In this document: in pieces, positions 32,331-43,478 of the stretch
How positions within the stretch are numbered: position 1 is the first letter of the stretch
How the letters are laid out: every line of letters starts with the position of its first letter
DNA from: Tetracentron sinense
Taxonomy: Eukaryota; Streptophyta; Magnoliopsida; Trochodendrales; Trochodendraceae
DNA: 64,000 bases
Reading direction: 5' to 3'
Assembly (NCBI GenBank): GCA_015143295.1
Contig: CM026557.1
Location: 36,031,965-36,095,964 of the forward strand
Position numbers and translations under genes: made by a program
Notes under the pieces: generated by a model
The model's input: the letters and a program-made list of their open reading frames with translations, nothing else
What the model was told of the DNA's origin: nothing
Database searches by the model: none

Positions 32331-33176
32331 TGAGAATCTCTCCAAAGTATTCTTTACTTTCTTTGTCATTCTCAATTGAAATTGTCACATTACTAGGATC
32401 ATCCCCATTGTTTCTTTTATCAACATGTTCAAGAAAATCCTTCTTAATGTGATCATACTCCTTGCAATGAAACATTGTATTTTCCCCATTTCCTTCGGTT
32501 TAGATCTAGCCCTACCATTTCAAGATCCTCTATCTGAAGTCCTTCCTCTTTGATTCTCTCCACGAGCAACTAACTCTTGATCTTGAATACCCACAAGATT
32601 AGGCTTCCTCTTAATATCATTTGATAAGAGCGCTGCTATGACATCTTCAAGCTTTATAGTATCATTTCCATACAAAAGCGTCATCACGAAATTACTATAC
32701 GAATCAAGAAGCGAGGTAAGAAGCAATAAGACTTTGTCTTCTTCCTCCATCTTAACACCACACTTGTGGAGTTGATCTAAAATCTGATTGAACACATTCA
32801 TGTGTTCTAAAAGATTACTGCCTTAAACTATCTTTAGCCCATACAGTTATTGCTTTAGATATAATTTATTGGTTAGGCTCTTTTCCATATAGATCTTTTC
32901 CAATTTTTCCCACAAACCCAGCGCTGAATCTTCATCCATAATGTTAAATAAAACGTTATTTGTAAGACATAATCGAATTGTGCTTACTGCACTCAACTTA
33001 ATGTCTTCTCATTCATCATCCTCAATTTTTTTGGGTTTATCGGGATCTCCCTTCAATGTCCTAGCCAGACCTTGTTGAACCAAAACATCCTTCACCCTCA
33101 TCTGTCATAGATTAAAACTACCCCTCCCATCAAATTTATCCATTTGAAATTGAGTACCCACACTCTTCATTGCCAT
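32290..33176 (-). pseudogene. Copia A Gag remnant
   Basis: From a Met near 33176 ('MAMKSVGTQFQMDKFDG'), the UBN2-type copia Gag, with 'ALGLWEKLEKIYMEKSLTNKLYL' and 'LLTSLLDSYSNFVMTLLYG', then an Arg/Gly-rich tail and a decayed zinc knuckle ('MFHCKEYDHIKKDF'). Several in-frame stops (near 33104, 33010, 32825, 32520) break it. It lies directly downstream of the primer-binding site and 5' LTR. Confidence 0.8.
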
Positions 33177-33288
33177 TTCTATTAACCGAATTAAAATAAA
33201 TTCGAAAAAATTACCTTTGATTGAATAAACTCCACCTCGATCAAAAAGCACCCACTGTTTCACCCTTTTGAATTCCCAATCGAAACCT

Positions 33289-33304
33289 ACACTATGATAC
33301 CAAT
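33289..33304 (-). other. Copia A primer-binding site
   Basis: On the minus strand 'attggtatcatagtg' abuts the LTR. TGGTATCA is the complement of the 3' end of initiator Met-tRNA, usual for copia. Confidence 0.75.
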
Positions 33305-33710
33305 TGTTGTGATTCAATCTTCTTAAATAAATCTCCACTAACCTGCAAAATTATTATCACAACGAAAATACACCAAGAATTGAATTTAGAAAATAGCTAA
33401 TAGCGTAAGACAAGAATTTATGTGGTTCGACATAAAAGCCAACATCCACGGGATCAACCAGCAAGTCTTTCAACTATGAGAATGAAAAAGAAGAATACAA
33501 GAATGTGTATTTCAATACCTGAAATCCACACCCAACAACCCTTGTATACCCCCTCTTTTTCTCCTAAAGACCATTATTCTCTCTTGACAGCTCCAAAAAA
33601 CCCTATTTCCTATTTATAATACCTAGTTAATAAAACCTAATAACTAAAGAGTCATAAATATTTGATTAAGAGATGATCTAATGGCTATTAATAAAGTCAC
33701 AAACATAACA
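33305..33710 (-). repeat. Copia A 5' LTR
   Basis: Starts 'tgttgtgattcaat' and ends 'cacaaacataaca' on plus, homologous to 9287-9682. About 10 bp longer and clearly diverged, so much older than the LTR pair of element C. It borders the 3' flank of the NPF pseudogene. Confidence 0.8.
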
Positions 33711-33780
33711 CCTATCATATTCAATACCAATACCTTTGGTTGGGCCCAACTATTGGACTAAATTCAATGGCCATGAATGT

Positions 33781-34395
33781 CTCTACATGGAAACAATGCC
33801 ATCGATCTTCTTGTACACGAAACACCTAGCAAAAAAAACTACATACACACATAACACACATAGGGCGAGGGTACTCAATCTTGCAAGTAACCAGTAGTAG
33901 TAATCAAGGTGCGCACGATTAAGATTGTCAACCAGCCATTGACATCTTGTGCTTATCAACTTTACAATCGATATAACAACACTATTTAATAAACTTCCTA
34001 CACCCAATGTCCTAAGATACACTACGGTGCCAATGCTCCGCGTGTCCTCAGGCATTTGATCGTAGAAGAGCTCTTGCAATCCGTCGATGGTGAATACATC
34101 TGAAACACCGCCGATCACATATTGTGGGAATAGCCACCAAACACTCATCAGCATGGTAGCTTTCGGTTTTTCGAGGAGCCCATAACCTCTACTAGAGTCG
34201 CTACAATCATGGTAACTATTGTGAAGAATATGCCCATCTCGATCCTTTGGAGCATGGTTATGCCAGAGGGGAGTCCTATGATGTTTCTAGCAACTGGAAC
34301 TAGAATTTGATCATAAATGGGCACAATGATGAGAACAACTATGCCAATAAACACTTGAAGTGATGCTGGAGGTATACTATAATGATGAGAAAAAC
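33781..34395 (-). pseudogene. NRT1/PTR-family (NPF) transporter, 3' fragment
   Basis: A proton-coupled nitrate/peptide transporter remnant, the only host gene seen. The upstream frame (34402-34148) has 'IPPASLQ', 'VPIYDQILVPVAR' and 'PSGITMLQRIEMGIF', and the downstream frame (34154-33783) has 'SVWWLFPQYVI', 'GLQELFYDQMPEDTRS' and 'DNLNRAHLDYYYWLLA'. These are signatures of the last third of plant NPF proteins, in correct order, with predicted membrane helices. A frameshift near 34185 joins the two out of frame, and the N-terminal two thirds are missing. It is cut upstream by an LTR (34419) through a short duplicated junction. The stop after 'DGIVSM' is near 33781. Confidence 0.85.
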
Positions 34396-34418
34396 TATGC
34401 ACAATGATGAGAACAACC
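34379..34418. repeat. Filler-like duplicated junction
   Basis: Two imperfect copies of 'aatgatgagaacaac' text (34379-34396 and 34401-34416) match the inside of the NPF fragment at about 34322-34344 ('cacaatgatgagaacaact'). This looks like templated filler at the break between gene and LTR. Confidence 0.55.
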
Positions 34419-36780
34419 TGTCATGTCAAATCCTCTTGTCCGATATCCAAGGCATAACATAATAGAAACGATAATCATAGCGAAAGCGTAAACTAAAAAT
34501 TTCTTTAACTTATATAATTTGTATTCCAAGTTTGTACATACATAAAAAAAGTAAAGATGGACATGCCCACCTATCAAAAATACAAAATATAATCTCACTA
34601 TGACTCCACTCAACAATAATCTACATAGGGTCGCACATCTAAATCCCTATCCTCTTGTGGCTACAACGGGATGGGCGGTGCTCTTTCTTCCATGTATTCC
34701 TCTTCAACCCTGGGCTCTGGGTTGCAATTGTTAAATGGACCTGCCGACATAAAATGTACGACTGAGCATGGAATACTCAGCGTGTACAAGCTACTAGCTA
34801 AGATTGTTATACAATAAATAATATCATATGAACATTGAAGATAATAATTCATGCATTGAGCCACACATAGAAATCATAATTCAAAACTTAATATGTGCAT
34901 AACTTTCAAAACCTTATCTTAAAAGCTTTCGTAGAAAACAAAACATGTCTTATAAGTTCTTATAAATCTTATGAGTCTTATGAGCTTATGAGTTCTTTGA
35001 ACCTGTGAGTTCTTATGAGCCTTGTAACCATTCTTAGACTTATGATCCGTAGAGACTTGTGAGATGATCATAGACATGATCCGTAGAGCTTGTGAACTGA
35101 TTAGATATGATCCTTATGAGCCTTGTGAGCTTTATGAGCCGCTTATGAGCCTTATAAGTTCTTATGAAAGCCTTGCGAGATTTCTGATCCTTAGAGACTA
35201 GTGAACCAGTCTTAGACATGATCCTTATGAGCATTTGTAATCGATCTTGGACTTATGATCCGTAGAGAAATTGTAACCGATCTTAGAATTTGCCAACCCA
35301 AAGTTTGGCCTTGTCAAATCTTATGAGCTTATGGGTTTTCTTATGAGATTTTTCCTTAAAACCCTTCTTATAAATTTTAACACGTCATGCTTAGGAGGAA
35401 AACATCGATTGTGCAAGATATAGAGAACTTATAGTGCTTGTGAGCATCGTAGCAACTTAGAAATCTTTATTCATACATATACGAGACATATGGGCATCAT
35501 GATAGATTAGGAAAGCTTTAAAACATTCAAGGCATGTTGAGACAAGCATAGGAGCATCATATAAATCATAAAAATTCTTTGAACATCCAATCACAACCCT
35601 AGAATACTATACATAGAAGTAGCATAGCAAAGAACATCAAGAACATGCTTTGAAATCATAGTTCTTTGAAGAAATCAAATAACATTAACTAGTAGGGTGT
35701 ACCTACCTTTCTAAGATCAAACCCCTCTTTGTTGAGAGCTTTAGAAGGATTGAGAAGGCTTGAAGAAGCTAACTCTGGGCTTTGAAGAGTAAGATCAAGC
35801 TTTCTCCTTGATCTCAAGACCAACAAAGGCAAATCCTAGAAGAACCTTAGTTCTTCCCTCTTCTTTCTCTCTAAAATCTCTCAAATTGTGTTTTAGAGGG
35901 TTTATGAAACCCTAACCCACAAAATTTGGGTATATATAGGCAATGGGGTGGTCAAAGACCAACATACCCTTAATGAAATGGCTTAAAAATGACCAAAAAA
36001 TGTCAAAAGTGTGAGGTTCGGTCGACCGAAGGTGCCCATCAATTGACCGGTTCAAAATCAGCTCTCTGGACAAAAGTCCTATACAAATTTTGGGCCATTC
36101 GGTCGACCGAAGTTTGCACTCGGTCGACTAAATGAGGTTGGGTCAACCAATTTTGTGTTGGGTCGACCGGTTGCTGCCCTGCTTTGTCCCATTCGGTGTT
36201 TCGATCATAACGTTTGACTCAATTATCAGATTTAGGCAATTCAACTTGAATTAGACTCTTCATTCAAAGGGGAATAATTGTGTCTAATGAAAAAATCCTA
36301 ATTCTAAGTTCTTAATAGTATAAATATGCTGTAAAGCTAACTGATCTGGGATGGATTACAACAGACCAGAATTTCAGCAGACTAAACTTCGGAAATCTAA
36401 TATTTAACCTAACGTCGACTAAAAATCAGAAAATATTATACACATGAATATCGAAGAGGGTTTCAATACCTTTCTATTGGTTCAAGAATCACTCGATTCC
36501 GATGAGTGGTGATAAAACTAGAGCTTCTTAACGTTGAGGGTATGTCACTCCCTTTTGACACTTTGAGTGTTTTACACTCTTGTTCCTTCATTCCAAGACC
36601 CAACATTAATACATTGAGTATCATACTCTTTTATTCACACACATAACACTAAAATTAAACAACTCCATGTCGTTAACCATCAGCAATTAACAGAAAGGTC
36701 TTGGCCCTTTAGAAGACTAGTGCATGACACTATTCACAATACTATTCATTGTGTCATGCCACCAAGTTTCGGGTTCTACA
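34419..36780 (-). repeat. Gypsy LTR, minus orientation
   Basis: On the minus strand it begins TGTAGAACCCGAAAC at 36780 and appears to end 'gacatgaca' at 34419, about 2.36 kb. It carries GGTCGACCGA palindromes (36016-36180), a TATATATA box (about 35928-35937), and a 3' part organised like that of solo LTR G (a tract encoding 'gtacattttatgtcggcagg' opposite 'tttgtcttggcaggtttaga'). Many short 'cttatgagcc'-type repeats lie at 34950-35340. Flanks (CAACC and GAAAA) do not match, so it is not a simple solo LTR with intact duplication. Confidence 0.65.
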
Positions 36781-37264
36781 GAAAATTGAGATTGTATTCA
36801 TACTTCTATATCAAGCGTATTGAGATCAAGAATCATGAAATCTTGTCCTTGAAGCGATGAGCTTTGTATAGTCAAGAAGGTTTTCTCTTACAAGTAGGCT
36901 TGATCTTCGCCCATAAGAAGATTGTAAATGCTTGACTTTCACCGTTGAAGAAAGTTGTAAAGGTTTGATACTCACCTATAAGAAGATCGTGTGATTAGTA
37001 AATTGTGGTGAATCCTTGAACGGTGAAGTTTAAGGCGGGGATGTAGGCGGGATTGGTGAACCCCGAATACAACATCTTGTATTTGTTTTATCTTACTTGT
37101 CTCCTTTATTTATTGCTTCTTATTGTTTGTGTAATATTGCTAATTTTTTTCCCTTTTAATTAGTATATATATAATTAAAATTCTACTTAAGGGATTAGGA
37201 AGAAATTTGAATTTGTCATAGACCCTATTCACCCCTCCTCCCTCTAGGGTCCAATCCTTGGGCA
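36781..37264 (+). repeat. Copia H 5' LTR, 3' part
   Basis: Ends at 'ccttgggca', followed after a short spacer by a Met-tRNA primer-binding site. The start is cut at 36780 by the preceding gypsy LTR. A TATA-bearing LTR start for the same element is at 39613. Confidence 0.65.
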
Positions 37265-37269
37265 ATAAG

Positions 37270-37281
37270 TGGTATCAGAGC
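37270..37281 (+). other. Copia H primer-binding site
   Basis: TGGTATCAGAGC, the standard plant copia site complementary to initiator Met-tRNA. Confidence 0.9.
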
Positions 37282-37325
37282 CTAGGTCTCTATTTTTAGA
37301 CTTAACCATCTTAGAGAAAAGATAA

Positions 37326-38960
37326 ATGGATAATATATATGCAACTACCCTTATAGAATGTCAATCGACTTTTAGACCTCCCTTATTCAATGGTGAAAAT
37401 TATAATTATTGGAAAATTAGAATGATGTACTTCATTCAATCCTTAGACTATAATTATTGGAAATTTATTATAAAAGATCCTTACATCCCCACCAAAACCA
37501 TTAATGATATTCAAATACCAAAGAATGAGGATGAATGGTCGGAAGCCGATATTAAACTTATTTAACTCAATGCCAAGGCAATTAGAAATTTATATTGTGC
37601 ATTGAGTCTACAAGAATTTAATAGAGTCTCGATTTATGACTCGACTAAGGAAATTTGGGATAAACTACAAATTACCTATAAAGGAACTAACCAAGTTAAA
37701 GAAGAAAAAATTAGCATGTTAGTTCATAAATATAAATTGTTTAAAATGGAACAAAATGAACTCATTTCCCTTATGTTTACAAAATTTACTAACATTATTA
37801 ATGAGTTAAAATCTCTTCGAAAAATCTATTCTAATGCAGAAAATGTGAGGAAGATACTTCACTCACTACCAAAGAATTGAGCTTCAAAAGTTATGACAAT
37901 TCAAGAAGCAAATGATCTCACCAAACTACCAATGAATGAGCTTGTAGGATCACTCATGACTCATGAGATCATCATGAGGAAACAAGATGAAAAGCCCAAG
38001 TCCAAGAAGGGGCTTGCCTTAAAATCCTCTCAAATAAATAAACATTAAGATGATGAGGGTGAAGAGGATGAAGAGATGATTTATATGGCAAGAAATTTCA
38101 ATAAATTCCTTAAACATAAGATGAATCTAAAGAAAAGGTCTTTCAAGAATGAATTCGCCAAGGAGGTCATCAAGGTAATTCAAGTAAAAAATAGCTCATT
38201 ATGTGCTATGAATGCGAAAATCCCAGACATATCAAGCTCAAGTGCTCCCAATTCAAGAAAAGTCAAAAATCTAAGAAAAGAGCTATAAAGGTTATGTGGG
38301 ATGACTCCAATGGAAGTGAATTGGATGTAAGCTCAAGTGATGAGATAGTGGCTAATTAAGGCCTCATGAGACATGAGGATGAGGTAAACCATTCACTTGA
38401 TGAATCTCTTTCTTTTGAAAAATTAAGAGAAGTTTTTGATGATCTATATGATGAATTTTGAAAATTAGCATCTAATAACAAAAAGGTTAAAAAGGAAAAT
38501 TCATCTCTTTCAAGTAAAAATGAATTTCTTCAAAATAAAAATGATATTCTAATGAAAGAAAATGAAAATTTAAAAATGAAAAAATAAGAAATTGACTCTA
38601 GGCTTCAAATCTCAACAAATGCATGCAATTAATGTAATGAATTGCATTATAACTAAATTCGCTAATGATAAGAAGACATTAGATATAATGTTAGGGCAAC
38701 AAAAGTGTGTGTTTGATAGAGTTGGACTTGGCTATAATCTAAAAATCAAATAAAAGAATTATCAAAAAAATTTTAATTCACCCTCTAGTTCTTCAAATAC
38801 TCACTATACTTATTTTATCAATAAAAGATCTAAGCAAGTTTCGATTCCCAAGGGAACAATTTTTTCCAATGCTAACCAATTTGGACCCAAAAATGTTTGG
38901 ACTACCAAAGGGAGCTATTTAAACTTGTTCTTGTAGGTTACCACCATAAAGGAAGAATTG
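37326..38960 (+). pseudogene. Copia H Gag, broken
   Basis: Begins 'MDNIYATTLIECQSTFRPPLFNG' with the DUF4219/UBN2-type copia Gag fold ('YNYWKIRMMYFIQSLD', 'STKEIWDKLQITYKGTNQVKE'), then a Lys-rich stretch, a decayed zinc knuckle (about 38200-38260), an acidic region and a coiled coil ('LREVFDDLYDEF'), ending around 'GPKNVWTTKGSYL' near 38885-38925, a motif that in full elements leads into protease. Stops near 37562, 37878, 38046, 38357, 38458 and 38585 break it. No RT or integrase follows. Confidence 0.8.
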
Positions 38961-39596
38961 TGTATGATTAATTTTTTTTTAAAATAATTATTTATTCATA
39001 TCTCTATTTGATCATGCTTGATTATGTCTATATGTGTATAATGATGAAATGATTTCTTATGTTACATTAAAATGAATGATGAATGAATATTTGATAAAAA
39101 AAAGTTGAATGATAGATATTTTAATATGTTTGCAATAATAAATGATTATTGATTTGGATGATATGTTGATATAATGTAATGATTGATTGATTGCTTGATT
39201 ATGCTTAATATTTATGTAATTATGATATGGATGATTAATTGAAAGTATCCTATGTGATCATTATTAATATTAAATTTGATGATCAATGTGTATTGAAATT
39301 TAATTGCTTAATATGAATGATGAATGATAGTTGATGAATTGAAATGAAATAAAAACTATATAGTTGATGGTTGATATGAATGTCAATGATTGAAATATAT
39401 GAAATGATGAATGCATAATGAAGCTTATGAATATGAATATGTTTGAAAGATGTCATGGATGATGAATGCTTGGTATATGATATGAGATGATGTTTGACAT
39501 ATATGAACAAAAATGTTTGAAATGTTTGATTCGATGCATGTATAAAAAATTTCTTAAAATGATTAAAATTGGTATCATTTCATTATTATGTCATTA
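38961..39596 (+). other. Copia H non-coding AT-rich stretch
   Basis: Low-complexity DNA rich in 'gatgaatg' and 'tgatatga' words fills the space where pol should be. No coding sequence recognised. It may be a remnant after deletion of pol. Confidence 0.5.
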
Positions 39597-40087
39597 TAAA
39601 AAGGGGAGAGATTGTTAACCTACAGGTTTTTAACCTAAGGTATCCTTACTAATGTCTCAATTGAGTTTATGTGAAAATCAATCTATCAAGAATATTAGCA
39701 AACCATTCAAAGTAAAAGCATGAAAATGACACCATTAATTAAAGAAATTCATCATCAAGTCAAAACAAGCTATTGGATCATCTTGAAGATGTTAAAGATT
39801 ATTTCAAGACATGAAGATGAAGAATAAAGAAGAAAAATGATGATCATAAGATGAAATCAAGATCTAAGATCAAGATTGAAGGACAATGAAGACTCTCTTT
39901 CATGAAGGTTTAATGTTTTATATTTATAGGTTGAGAGTATTTAGGACTTGTGTAAAAAGTCTTCAAATCATTAAAAATTGATTGCTCAAAGCCTAGATTG
40001 CCTATAGGATCCTTTAAACCTTAATTAAATATCATTCTAAGGACCTAGAACATAATTTTAGATAATAATAATCTTGATAAAAATAAG
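39597..40087 (+). repeat. Copia H polypurine tract and 5' part of 3' LTR
   Basis: 'aaaaaggggagagat' (39597-39611) is a polypurine tract followed by TGTTAACCTACAGG, an LTR start (39613). A TATA-like 'ttttatatttatagg' lies near 39912. The LTR is cut at 40087 by the LTR of element F, so it does not overlap the surviving part of the 5' LTR. Confidence 0.7.
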
Positions 40088-40940
40088 TGTGAGCACAGGA
40101 TTTCACTTCCCTAAATTAATTTAACGGGTTTAAAGTCGCCACCTATTCATTTAGAAGGGATAAGTCCCTGGAATTTGGATGAGGTCTTGGTTTACGATTA
40201 AGATTAGGGTAAAAGGTTCGGTTAAGTTCGAATAAGATGTTAGGCACCCCGAGGCTTCCATTTTGTAATGGTTCCCTACTCCCTACGTTTAAGCCAATTA
40301 ATGTCAAAATTTACTAAAATGTCTAAGTGTTTACAATAAGACTAATCTTAAAAGGAAAAACTAACTAGGGTCGAACCAAATTGGGTTGCCTACGTACTCA
40401 TATTAGGGTGAGATCAGACCAAGCATAGTTTTGGCACATGAGCCCGTGCCAAGACCAAGGGTTAGGGTTGCTAACCAGGATTAAAATGGTGGTTAACCAT
40501 GGTTAGGACTGCTAACCATGGTAAAAAGGTCTAGAATAATTTTTTTTAGTTTTTTTATATTTTTTGAATGTTTTTGAGATTTTTTTAGTTTTTCATGGGT
40601 TAAAGGTTACTTAACCAAGATTAAAAGTTAATCAAGGTTAGATTAACCCCAGTTAAGGTAGTGATTTGGTCAGGATTGGGCCCAAAGGGTATGACAAGGT
40701 CAAAAATGGCCTCCTACCAGGTCTGGGCTCGGTGCAAGGCCCAAAACATCAGAAACCAGAAATGAGGATAGAGGATCTACCGCCATTTCCAGTCTCCAGC
40801 TAACCTGGGTTTGTTGGCCTATGATTAGGTTAAGGGTTAATCCCACGGGGTCAGGGACCCACAGGGGTGAAGAATGGACTCCAGGGAAGGTCCTGGGCCT
40901 CAGGTGGGCCTGTGTAGTGGTTTGGAATGGGCCTGGTGTA
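40088..40940 (-). repeat. Element F 3' LTR, left segment
   Basis: Begins TGTGAGCACAGGATTT and, like the C LTR, soon has text on a shared plan ('gtcgccacctattcatttag', 'taggcaccccgaggcttcca'). It resumes at 43479 and ends 'gggtgcttaca' at 44961. Total length about 2.34 kb without solo LTR G. Overall similarity to the C LTR is low beyond short blocks. GTGTA at 40936-40940 is the duplication made by G. Confidence 0.75.
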
Positions 40941-41429
40941 TGTAGAGACCCGAATCTTTTTCATGTTTTTAGTGCATTGCATTAAGGGTATTTTAGTCTT
41001 TATAAGGTGTTAAAGTGTGTGTATTTATATCTAAGTATGGTGATGTAAACTAGGCTTAATCAACTTGTAACGGATGGATGTCATAGCACATCCTAAACTT
41101 TAGGAAGCTCTAGTTTTGGCACTGTTCACTGGAATTGTGTGATTCTTGAACCATTAGAAAGGTGTTGGAACCCTCTTCGAAGTTCATGTTTAGTGTTTTT
41201 CCTCATTTTGAGTTTAAGCCAAGTCAATGGTGGGTTTTATTTGATGGAAATGCAGATCAGTCAACTTTGGGGACACTTTAGTTTATAAATTAAGTGGAAA
41301 TTGGAAATTCTAAAACGACAGAAATGTTCATTTTCGAGAGAGGAATCCAACGCAAGTTGAATCGTCAAAATCCGATGAACAAGTAAAAAGTTATGGCCAA
41401 AACAGTAAAATGAGTCGAAATAGAGAACC

Positions 41430-41685
41430 GATCGCTCGGTCAGAACCAGCGATCGATCGGTCCAAAACCGATCGATCGGTATCTATCGACTGGTCCAAAA
41501 TTTTGTATGGGGAAATTTTCCAGAGAGTGTGTTTTTGACCGATCGCCCGGTCATAAACACCGATCGATCGGTAGGCAACCGATCGCTCGGTCATAACCAC
41601 CGATCGCTCGGTCCTTCGTGTTTTTGCAGAAATTTAGTAAGGGCTTTTTGGTCTTTTTGTTCTCAGACCTTGAGGCTATAAATAG
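41430..41685 (+). promoter_or_regulatory. LTR G palindrome cluster and TATA box
   Basis: Repeated 'accgatcgatcggt' and 'accgatcgctcggt' dyads stop about 60 bp before 'gaggctataaatagg'. Their place upstream of the TATA box suggests a promoter element; no factor is assigned. Confidence 0.5.
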
Positions 41686-42576
41686 GGGGTCCTACTCGAA
41701 ATATTAAAATACTCCACCTAGTTCTAACCTAATTTGGCAAAAAGGGAGAGAAACCCTAGGGTTTGAGAGAGGGTTTTCTTGGAGAAGGAGGAGATTGATA
41801 GGAGATTGCAAGAAAAGTTTGGGAAGCTTCTCCAAATCGTCTCGGGAGCATTTTGAATCCAAGGGAAGGATTCCTAAGGTCGATATACTATCCTAATCAA
41901 CTCTATTTTAATGTTTTGTGAATATTAATTTGATAGAAATGATAGAATAGAGATTAAATACATTTTTCCCAAATTTTCTATGAAGTAAGCTAATTATTGA
42001 TGGAAATGTGGATGGAAATGTAGATTGGATGTGGATAGAATATATGGAGGATGGGAAATGTATGGAGGATGGGATTAATATGTGGATGTGGATAGTGAAT
42101 TGATTGTATGAATGAATTATGGTTTGATGAATGCTTGAAAATATAGAGGGGAAATGGATTTATATTATGCGTACACAAGGTGTTTGTGAAAATGCTTGAA
42201 AGGATAAATGCTATTATACTCTTATGAAATGATGGTAAATTGATTATGAATTGCGATATAAATTATGATAAGATATGTATATGTGAATGGTTTGTTAAGT
42301 ATGTCTAATTAATTGCATGGAAATTGATAGTCGGGAAGGTAAGAACTTAGAGGAACATCTCTCAAACCGGGAATTCTCTAACTATTTGGTATGAGACAGT
42401 ATAGTGGAGTTTTCATGGTGGGAGATTGGAATCTAAGCAATTACCAACTCGAATGTTAATTTCGACACTTAAGCACATATGCACGTGTATGTTAAGATAA
42501 GAGTCTCACAAGTCACACATGTGGACCACAAGCATGAGCATGACATATGTATGACATTCTGAATAAGCATAAGCAT

Positions 42577-42786
42577 GACATGGTCCGTATCCTCCAAGAA
42601 CGGCATGTCAACCTGATTTCTAAGGCATGGTCCGTATCCGCCAAGAACGGCATGTCTCATTACTGTGTGATCTGAATAAGTGCATAAGCATAAGCATAAG
42701 CATGGCATGGTCCGTATCCGCCAAGAACGGCATGTCAATTACATTTGATTCATAGGCATGGTCCGTATCCGCCAAGAACGGCATGT
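42577..42786 (+). repeat. Four direct copies of a 32-bp motif in LTR G
   Basis: Copies near 42578, 42625, 42705 and 42755 share 'catggtccgtatccgccaag' and 'aacggcatgtc', separated by 15-48 bp of AT-rich text with 'ataagcataagcat' runs. The motif ends are nearly inverted (GACATG..CATGTC). Confidence 0.8.
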
Positions 42787-43478
42787 CACTTCATTGTATG
42801 ATCTGAATAAGTGCATAAGCATAAGCATCTCACAAGCACGTGGTCTCCTAAGCATAAGCAACTCATAAGTGTATTGTCTTTCGAGTCTAAGATTCTCACA
42901 AGTACACGAGTCAAGGTGATGATATGATGTATATGCGCACACGTTCTTCCGCACTCTGATTATGTTATTATGCTATTGGAGATGTTTCTAACTAAGTGCA
43001 GGTATATCATTATTGTTGGTTGGATTTTATATACACTGAGTACCTTTGTACTCAGCCGGACTTTGTCTTGGCAGGTTTAGAGCAGGAGTACACGGCGGAG
43101 CCGTGGGTTGAGGAGACTTACATTGAGGAAGGAGGTGAAGGTGAGCCTGCCGAGGAGGGAGCCGGAGACTTGGGCGGTTACACCTCTTACTTTACATTTC
43201 TTTTCATTGAGAGAGTTTTGTATTTGACTTTTAGAGGATGTTGCTCAGTTGACTTCTTATTAGTTGTGTATCAGACTTGTTGGTTCATTGTGAGTTGTAT
43301 ATATAGACCTTAGACTTGTGCAGGTTGGATTGGGTTTATATATCGAAATTTTACTATCCTCATTTTTGGGAGACTCGTGTAGTAGCCTTGTATGCATGGT
43401 TTGTAAGCAGGTTTAAGTAATGTGGCGATTCCAAAGTCCTATTTTAGCCTTGTGGGATTTTGGGTTCGTTACAGTGTA

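Larger units (their letters stand above)
9287..33710 (-). mobile_element. Copia element A, split by nested insertions
   Basis: Two related LTRs in the same orientation lie 24 kb apart. The left LTR (9287-9682) is followed by a polypurine tract on the minus strand, and the right LTR (33305-33710) is preceded by a Met-tRNA-type primer-binding site on the minus strand. This is the layout expected of one minus-strand element. Removing solo LTR B with one copy of its duplication leaves about 1.9 kb of internal sequence: gag and protease remnants only, no RT, RNase H or integrase. The outer 5-bp flanks (TTTAT and CCTAT) do not match well, so insertion is old, or the two LTRs come from separate copies. 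Confidence 0.65.
40941..43473 (+). repeat. Gypsy solo LTR G
   Basis: A 2533-bp LTR starting TGTAGAGACCCGAATC and ending 'gggttcgttaca', flanked by perfect GTGTA duplications (40936-40940 and 43474-43478). Inside: eight GATC-type palindromes (41430-41620), TATA box 'ctataaatagg' (about 41673), and four copies of a 'catggtccgtatccgccaag' motif (42577-42786). The open frame at 42996-43313 is the LTR 3' part and has no recognised domain. Confidence 0.88.

Noticed and set aside
42996..43313. Acidic Glu/Gly-rich protein in solo LTR G
   Set aside because: It is part of a gypsy LTR 3' region that has a counterpart in the LTR at 34419-36780 without a conserved open frame.
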